DNA from: JBFHRB01 sp041591915
Lineage (GTDB): Bacteria > Actinomycetota > Nitriliruptoria > Nitriliruptorales > Nitriliruptoraceae
NCBI GenBank assembly: GCA_041591915.1
Contig: JBFHRB010000212.1
Coordinates: 1 to 5,793, forward strand
Reading direction: 5' to 3'
Length of the DNA stretch: 5,793 nucleotides
Shown piece after piece: positions 1 through 5,793 of this stretch. The position numbers were made by a program, and so were the translations under genes. Every line of letters begins with the position of its first letter. The stretch's first letter is position 1. The notes under the pieces are model-generated. The model was not told the DNA's origin and did not search any database. It worked only from the letters and a program-made list of their open reading frames with translations.

Positions 1-23
1 CGGGGGGGGCCTCGCAGGGGGCC

Positions 24-47
24 CGAGCCCGCGTCGCCGCGGGCTCG
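24..47 (-). terminator. Probable terminator hairpin of ndk
   Basis: A perfect 10-bp inverted repeat (24-33 pairing with 38-47) encloses a 4-nt loop that reads GCGA, a GNRA-type tetraloop, on the minus strand. It begins 9 nt past the ndk stop codon, where an intrinsic terminator would sit. There is no T-tract after the stem, as is common for actinobacterial terminators. A second, weaker 5-bp repeat (7-11 with 20-24) and a run of eight Gs (2-9) follow and may reinforce it. The structure is seen directly; its function is inferred from position. Confidence 0.6.
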
Positions 48-56
48 TCGCCCGAC

Positions 57-470
57 TCAGAAGCAGCCGGGGAAGAAGATGTCGAGCTCGCGCTTGGCGG
101 ACTCGGGGCTGTCCGAGCCGTGGACGATGTTCTCGCCGATGATCGTGGCGAAGTCGCCGCGGATGGAGCCCGGCGAGGCCTCGATCGGGTTGGTGGCGCC
201 CATGATCTGGCGCATGCCGGCGATGGCGTCGTCACCCTCGACGCACATGGCGACGAGCGGGCCCGAGGTGATGAACTCGACGAGCTCACCGAAGAACGGC
301 TTCTCGGTGTGCTCGGCGTAGTGCGCCTCGGCGGTCGCGCGCTCGAGCGTGCGCAGCTCGAGGGCCTTGAGGGCGAAGCCCTTGCGCTCGATGCGGGCGA
401 CGACCTCGCCGATGAGGCCGCGGGCTACGCCGTCGGGCTTGACGAGGATCAGGGTCTGCTCGGTGGCCAC
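57..470 (-). CDS. ndk: Nucleoside diphosphate kinase
   Basis: Cytosolic enzyme that moves the gamma-phosphate of ATP to other (d)NDPs through a phosphohistidine intermediate, balancing NTP and dNTP pools. The 137-residue product has the usual length of short bacterial NDKs. All the classic catalytic positions are present at standard numbering: K11 (in KPDGV), Y51, F59, R87, T93, R104, N114 and the catalytic H117 in NIVHGSDS. The GTG start at 468-470 gives the canonical N-terminus VATEQTLILVKPDG. It is preceded by GGAG with 7-nt spacing. The reading frame stays open far upstream into folC, but that extension is antisense-frame noise with no NDK homology. The gene lies 158 nt downstream of folC, in the same direction, behind a hairpin, so it may be transcribed separately. 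Nothing is missing or truncated. Confidence 0.97.
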   Translation of the reverse strand: MATEQTLILVKPDGVARGLIGEVVARIERKGFALKALELRTLERATAEAHYAEHTEKPFFGELVEFITSGPLVAMCVEGDDAIAGMRQIMGATNPIEASPGSIRGDFATIIGENIVHGSDSPESAKRELDIFFPGCF

Positions 471-477
471 GGGGAAA

Positions 478-481
478 CTCC
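478..481 (-). promoter_or_regulatory. Ribosome binding site of ndk
   Basis: GGAG on the minus strand, 7 nt before the GTG at 470-468. It decides the start: there is no in-frame ATG nearby, and the protein family begins exactly at this valine/formyl-methionine. Confidence 0.75.
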
Positions 482-512
482 GGGTCGTGTGAGGGTTGCG
501 GGATGTGGGCGG

Positions 513-541
513 ATGGTCCCAGCGACGGGGCGTGCGGGCAA
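513..541 (-). promoter_or_regulatory. Possible ndk promoter
   Basis: On the minus strand, TTGCCC (541-536) and GACCAT (518-513) are separated by exactly 17 nt. The first resembles a -35 element and the second shares the A at position 2 and final T of a -10 element. The -10 box ends 42 nt before the ndk start, leaving a short leader. The match is partial and such hexamers arise by chance in GC-rich DNA. The supporting argument is position, between the folC hairpin and ndk. Confidence 0.3.
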
Positions 542-590
542 ACCGGTCGCGCTCGCCGCACGGGCACGCACCGCGCACGGCGGGACTCCC

Positions 591-628
591 ACCCCGCGAC
601 GCGCCAAGCCCCGGGCGCCGCGCGGGGT
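591..628 (-). terminator. Nested hairpin after folC, probable terminator
   Basis: A perfect 8-bp repeat (ACCCCGCG at 591-598, CGCGGGGT at 621-628) surrounds a second perfect 5-bp repeat (601-605 with 614-618). The two are separated by a 2x2 mismatch and closed by an 8-nt loop. The outer stem begins at the base directly after the folC stop codon. No T-tract follows. It is probably a terminator or 3'-end stabilising structure that separates folC from ndk; partial read-through into ndk is possible. Confidence 0.5.
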
Positions 629-2068
629 TCAGTCCTCGTCGTCCGTGAAGCCCAGGAACTCGTCGTCGTCGCTGCCGAAGTACTCGAGCTCGCCGATCGG
701 GTCGTCGACGATGCCCTCGTCCTCGTCGGGGATCTCGTGGAAGACCGCCGTCGGGTCCTCGAGCGGGAGGTAGCGGTCCCGAGCCGCACCCACGGTGTAG
801 AGCGAGCCGGTGACGAGGACGCCATCGCCCTCGCCGGCGACGCCCGTGGCCTTGTCGAGCGCCTCCCCCACGTCCGCGGCGACCTCGACGGCGACGCCGG
901 TCCCCTGCCAGACCTGCTCGGCGACGGCCGCCATCTCGTCCGCCGACGCGCCCCGCTCGGACGGCGCCGCCGTGACCACCACGTGCTTGGCGAGGTCGCG
1001 GTACGCCTCGACGATCCCGCGGATGTCCTTGTCCGCCAGGCAGGCGATCACGAGGATGAGCGTGCGGAAGTTGAACGACTCCCCCACGGCCAGGGCCGCC
1101 GTCCGCGCCCCGTGCGGGTTGTGGGCGCCGTCGAGGATGACCGTCGGGGCACGGTGGACCACCTCGAGGCGGCCCGGAGAGGTCGTGGCCGCGAAGGCCT
1201 CGCGGACCACCTCGTCGTCGACGTTGCCCGCGCCGTCGCGCAGGAACGCGTCGAAGGCGGCCAGCGCGATGGCGGCGTTCTCGGCCTGGTGGCCGCCGTA
1301 GAGCGGGACCATGACCTCGGGGACGGTGCGGGCCTGCGAGCGCAGCGTCAGGATCTGTCCGCCGAGGGCGATCTTGCGGTCGAGGACGCCGAAGTCGTCG
1401 CCGGCGACGAGGAGCGTCGCGCCCATCTCGGCGACCTTGTCCTCGATGACCGACATGACGGCTGGCTCCTGGTCGACCGTCACGACCGTTGCACCCTCCT
1501 TGATGATGCCGACCTTCTCGCGCGCGACCTCCTCGGGTGTCCCACCGAGCTCGCGGTGGTCGACGTCGATGGCCGTGAGGACGGCGACCTCGCCGCGGAC
1601 GAGGTTGGTCGCATCCCACTCCCCGCCCATGCCGACCTCGAACACGCCGACCTCGACCGGGAAGTCGGCGAACCACCAGTAGGCCATGGCGGTCAGCGCC
1701 TCGAAGTACGTGATCGCGTCGTCGCGACCCGAGTCCACGATGTTCATCAGCGGGGCCATGCCCTCGTAGGCCTCGGCGAAGTCCTCCTCGCCGATGGGTC
1801 GGCCGGCCACCGACAGGCGCTCGCGCACCGACTGCAGGTGGGGGGACGTGTACGTGCCGGCCGTGAGCCCGACGCTCGAGCACAGCGTGGTGATCATCCG
1901 CGCGACCGAGGTCTTGCCGTTGGTGCCGGTGATGTGGATCGAGGGGTAGGCCTGCTGCGGGTTGGCCAGCAGGTCGCTGAGCGCGGTGATCCGCTGCAGG
2001 TCCGGCTCGATGCCGTGCGGGATCCGCTGGCGCAGCGCCGCCAGCGCCTGATCGAAGTCCATGGTCAC
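629..2068 (-). CDS. folC: Folylpolyglutamate synthase / dihydrofolate synthase
   Basis: Mur-ligase-family enzyme that uses ATP to attach glutamate to dihydropteroate and/or folates, making and retaining polyglutamylated folate in the cytosol. The P-loop GTNGKTS spans residues 48-54, and the substrate-loop motif TSPHL is at 74-78. EVGMGGEWDATN (144-155) and DVDHRELGG (168-176) follow. REKVGIIK ends in K190, at the position of the family's usually carbamylated lysine. The C-terminal ligase domain shows GGHQAEN (258-264) and DGAHNP (313-318), then GSLYTVG (421-427). The GTNGKTS and GMGGxW forms are typical of actinobacterial FolC. The GTG start at 2068 has GAGG 5 nt upstream; an ATG two codons later (2062) is the alternative. 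The gene starts 22 nt after the valS stop, so an operon is likely. Unusually, residues 437-479 form a tail with 19 Asp/Glu and no Lys or Arg. Whether it has both activities or only polyglutamylation cannot be told from the sequence. Confidence 0.95.
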   Translation of the reverse strand: MTMDFDQALAALRQRIPHGIEPDLQRITALSDLLANPQQAYPSIHITGTNGKTSVARMITTLCSSVGLTAGTYTSPHLQSVRERLSVAGRPIGEEDFAEAYEGMAPLMNIVDSGRDDAITYFEALTAMAYWWFADFPVEVGVFEVGMGGEWDATNLVRGEVAVLTAIDVDHRELGGTPEEVAREKVGIIKEGATVVTVDQEPAVMSVIEDKVAEMGATLLVAGDDFGVLDRKIALGGQILTLRSQARTVPEVMVPLYGGHQAENAAIALAAFDAFLRDGAGNVDDEVVREAFAATTSPGRLEVVHRAPTVILDGAHNPHGARTAALAVGESFNFRTLILVIACLADKDIRGIVEAYRDLAKHVVVTAAPSERGASADEMAAVAEQVWQGTGVAVEVAADVGEALDKATGVAGEGDGVLVTGSLYTVGAARDRYLPLEDPTAVFHEIPDEDEGIVDDPIGELEYFGSDDDEFLGFTDDED

Positions 2069-2073
2069 CGCAG

Positions 2074-2077
2074 CCTC
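2074..2077 (-). promoter_or_regulatory. Ribosome binding site of folC
   Basis: GAGG on the minus strand within the 22-nt valS-folC gap. It lies 5 nt before the GTG at 2068 and 11 nt before the ATG at 2062. The spacing mildly favours the GTG, giving an MTMDF N-terminus; the ATG would give MDF. The two products differ by only two residues. Confidence 0.5.
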
Positions 2078-2090
2078 GGTCGTTGCCGGT

Positions 2091-4718
<2,628 letters not shown>

Positions 4719-4763
4719 CGGGCGGTGCCTCGTCTGAAGCGGGATGCATGCGAGTGGCGGCCG

Positions 4764-4769
4764 AGGGTA
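4764..4769 (-). promoter_or_regulatory. Candidate -10 element for valS
   Basis: TACCCT on the minus strand fits the TANNNT form of actinobacterial sigma-70-type -10 boxes. It lies 45 nt before the valS ATG, giving a leader of about 38 nt. No recognisable -35 hexamer is present at 16-18 nt spacing (CCGGAC at 17 nt). The expected spacer is instead occupied by a 15-bp inverted repeat (4773-4787). This is an inference from position and a short motif. Confidence 0.35.
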
Positions 4770-4772
4770 GCC

Positions 4773-4802
4773 CCGGGCGTCGCCCGGTCCGGTGCCCGGG
4801 CG
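4773..4802. repeat. Three alternating inverted 7-mers in divergent promoter region
   Basis: CCGGGCG (4773-4779), CGCCCGG (4781-4787) and CCGGGCG (4796-4802) alternate in orientation. The first two form a 15-bp palindrome around a single central base. The second and third could pair as a 7-bp stem with an 8-nt loop. They lie between the starts of valS and the sugar transferase gene, just upstream of the candidate valS -10 box. They could be an operator or simply GC-rich chance; the repeats are seen, the role is not. Confidence 0.4.
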
Positions 4803-4871
4803 GTCGCGGCCATCCGTCCGTCACTTCGCCTCGTATCACTCGTTGGGAACTCCGACGCCCCCTGCCATCCC

Positions 4872-4875
4872 GGAG
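4872..4875 (+). promoter_or_regulatory. Ribosome binding site of the sugar transferase gene
   Basis: GGAG 6 nt before the ATG at 4882. It selects this start over an in-frame GTG at 4792, which has no good Shine-Dalgarno sequence. The longer version would add 30 residues of unstructured, family-unrelated sequence and push into the valS promoter region. Confidence 0.75.
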
Positions 4876-4881
4876 CACCAG

Positions 4882-5574
4882 ATGACCGCGCCGCGCCCCA
4901 GCGACACGACGCTGCTGACGCGCACGCGCGAGATCGAGCTCGATGGTGTGCTGGCCGAGTCGCAGCCCCCGGACTCCCTCTACGCGCGCCACGTCAAGGA
5001 CATCGCCGACCGGGTGATCGCCCTCCTGCTCCTGCTGGTCGCCCTCCCACTGCTCGCCGTCATCGCGCTGGCCATCCTCCTCACGCTCGGCCGACCGATC
5101 CTGTACCGCCAGCAGCGCATCGGCCAGTACGGCCGGCCGTTCGAGATGCTCAAGTTCCGGACCATGCGCCCGGACCGCCGTGCACCACGGTCAGGCGACT
5201 ACGACGGTCCCGACCGCCGGGTGCGCCACAAGAACCCCGACGACCCGCGTCACACCCCGCTCGGCCGCTTCCTGCGTCGCTACAGCCTCGACGAGCTGCC
5301 GCAGCTGTGGCAGGTCGTGCGCGGCGACCTCAGCCTCATCGGCCCGCGGCCCGAACTCGCCACCGTCGTCGAGCGCGAGTACGAGCCGTGGCAGCACCAG
5401 CGCCACCTCGTGAAGCCGGGCCTGACCGGCCTGTGGCAGGTCACCGAGCGCGACGAGCAGGGCTACATGCACCTGCACGTCGACACCGACCTGCGCTACA
5501 TCCGCGAACTGTCGCCGGCGCTCGACCTCCGCATCCTCGCGCGGACGATCCCGGTGCTGCTCGGCATCGGCTGA
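4882..5574 (+). CDS. Monotopic phosphoglycosyl transferase (bacterial sugar transferase family)
   Basis: Transfers a sugar-1-phosphate from a UDP-sugar to a membrane polyprenyl phosphate, the first step of exopolysaccharide, capsule or glycoprotein glycan assembly. The 230-residue protein starts with about 38 polar residues, then KDIADRV (39-45). A hydrophobic membrane-inserted helix (about 41-69) is broken by P56, as in re-entrant helices of this family. The catalytic domain shows RPILYRQQRIG (71-81), GRPFEMLKFRTM (84-95), TPLGRFLRRYSLDELPQLW (125-143) with the catalytic D137-E138 pair, GDLSLIGPRPE (148-158) and KPGLTGLWQV (178-187). It lacks the N-terminal multi-helix domain of WcaJ/WbaP-type enzymes, so it is the small, catalytic-domain-only form (PglC-like architecture). 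The sugar substrate cannot be read from the sequence. It diverges from valS and has no glycan gene beside it in the window. No convincing promoter was found upstream. Codon use matches its neighbours. Confidence 0.9.
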   Translation: MTAPRPSDTTLLTRTREIELDGVLAESQPPDSLYARHVKDIADRVIALLLLLVALPLLAVIALAILLTLGRPILYRQQRIGQYGRPFEMLKFRTMRPDRRAPRSGDYDGPDRRVRHKNPDDPRHTPLGRFLRRYSLDELPQLWQVVRGDLSLIGPRPELATVVEREYEPWQHQRHLVKPGLTGLWQVTERDEQGYMHLHVDTDLRYIRELSPALDLRILARTIPVLLGIG

Positions 5575-5588
5575 GCGGCCTCGGCTGA
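5567..5588 (+). terminator. Hairpin overlapping the sugar transferase stop codon
   Basis: TCGGCTGAG (5567-5575) can pair with CTCGGCTGA (5580-5588) in a 9-bp stem with a CGGC loop. It contains two G-U wobbles, at 5569/5586 and 5572/5583. The wobbles work only in plus-strand RNA; in minus-strand RNA they become A-C mismatches, which favours a role for the sugar transferase transcript. The stem includes the TGA at 5572-5574, and no T-tract follows. It is a candidate terminator between two convergent genes. Confidence 0.4.
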
Positions 5589-5603
5589 GCAGGTCCGGCC
5601 CGG

Positions 5604-5793
5604 TCAGCGGTCGAGGTCGAGGTCGACGGTGCCTCCACCCACGCCGACCACGAACCACGCGGCGCCGCGTGCGTCGGTGAGGAGCAGGCGAACCCCGCTG
5701 TCGGCCGTCGCGTCGCCGATCAGGAGCCGGTCACGGCTGTCGGTCACGCGGAACCAGTCGCCATCGGGCGACCAGCGGGCGTCGTGGAGCCAG
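5604..5793 (-). CDS. C-terminal part of an unrecognised protein with an SPDG motif (cut by window edge)
   Basis: An open minus-strand frame enters from the right edge and ends at the TGA at 5604-5606, giving the last 62 complete codons of a gene whose start is outside the window. About 90% of its third positions are G or C. The peptide includes RWSPDGDWFRVTDSRDRLL and then alternating hydrophobic strands (VRLLLTD, AAWFVVGVGGG), ending VDLDLDR. WSPDG followed by short beta strands is typical of TolB/WD40-like beta-propeller blades, so a propeller-type or other beta-rich protein is plausible. One motif is not enough to name a family. It is convergent with the sugar transferase gene, with 29 nt between the stop codons. 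A plus-strand frame is also open here but lacks such a motif. Confidence 0.6.
   Translation of the reverse strand, partial: WLHDARWSPDGDWFRVTDSRDRLLIGDATADSGVRLLLTDARGAAWFVVGVGGGTVDLDLDR

Noticed and set aside
2..9. Run of eight Gs at the left edge
   Set aside because: A homopolymer this short is unremarkable in DNA of this composition, and its context is cut by the window edge.
57..1883. A 608-codon minus-strand frame that would fuse a long Arg/Gly-rich N-terminal part to NDK
   Set aside because: The upstream part is folC read out of frame, followed by the intergenic gap. NDK has a proper GTG start with its own ribosome binding site at its standard N-terminus.
4719..4763. A leader-peptide or T-box attenuator upstream of valS
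   Set aside because: The likely leader is only about 38-45 nt. It has no T-box sequence or specifier stem and no valine-rich short frame; the ATG in it runs out of frame into valS.
4834..4839. TATCAC as a -10 box for the sugar transferase gene
   Set aside because: It lacks the final T of the TANNNT pattern, and no -35-like hexamer lies at suitable spacing; too weak to list as a promoter.
4792..4881. A 30-residue N-terminal extension of the sugar transferase from a GTG at 4792
   Set aside because: No ribosome binding site at the GTG, no family similarity in the extension, and a good GGAG with 6-nt spacing before the ATG at 4882.

Overview
The window is high-GC DNA (roughly 70% G+C by eye, with third codon positions almost all G or C). 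It reads as an ordinary chromosomal housekeeping segment of an actinobacterium. Two things point there. The minus-strand order valS-folC-ndk is the one known from actinobacterial chromosomes. FolC also carries actinobacterial-style motif variants: GTNGKTS rather than GTNGKGS, and GMGGEWDATN. The genus cannot be fixed from the sequence; a deep-branching actinobacterial lineage is a guess based on the altered gene order and the very acidic FolC tail.

Layout, left to right. Positions 1-56 hold a GC-rich hairpin, the probable terminator of ndk. ndk (57-470, minus) encodes a complete 137-residue nucleoside diphosphate kinase. A 158-nt gap (471-628) contains a nested hairpin directly after the folC stop and a possible ndk promoter. 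folC (629-2068, minus) encodes folylpolyglutamate/dihydrofolate synthase with a 43-residue acidic tail. valS (2091-4718, minus) encodes a full-length valyl-tRNA synthetase and lies only 22 nt upstream of folC. A 163-nt divergent intergenic region (4719-4881) holds a probable valS promoter element and a cluster of alternating inverted 7-mers. On the plus strand, 4882-5574 encodes a small monotopic phosphoglycosyl transferase of the bacterial sugar transferase family. It ends in a hairpin that overlaps its stop codon. A convergent minus-strand gene, cut by the right edge (5604 to beyond 5793), encodes the C-terminal end of a protein with one SPDG (beta-propeller-like) motif.

valS and folC are probably co-transcribed leftward. 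ndk lies in the same direction but is separated by a likely terminator and may have its own promoter. These three genes serve translation, folate and nucleotide metabolism. The sugar transferase starts glycan assembly on a polyprenyl carrier and is unrelated in function; no other glycan genes are visible here. I see no RNA gene, mobile element, CRISPR array, phage gene or convincing new system. The main points worth checking are the missing DUF4233 gene between folC and ndk, the acidic FolC tail, the stop-codon hairpin, and the inverted-repeat cluster in the divergent promoter region.
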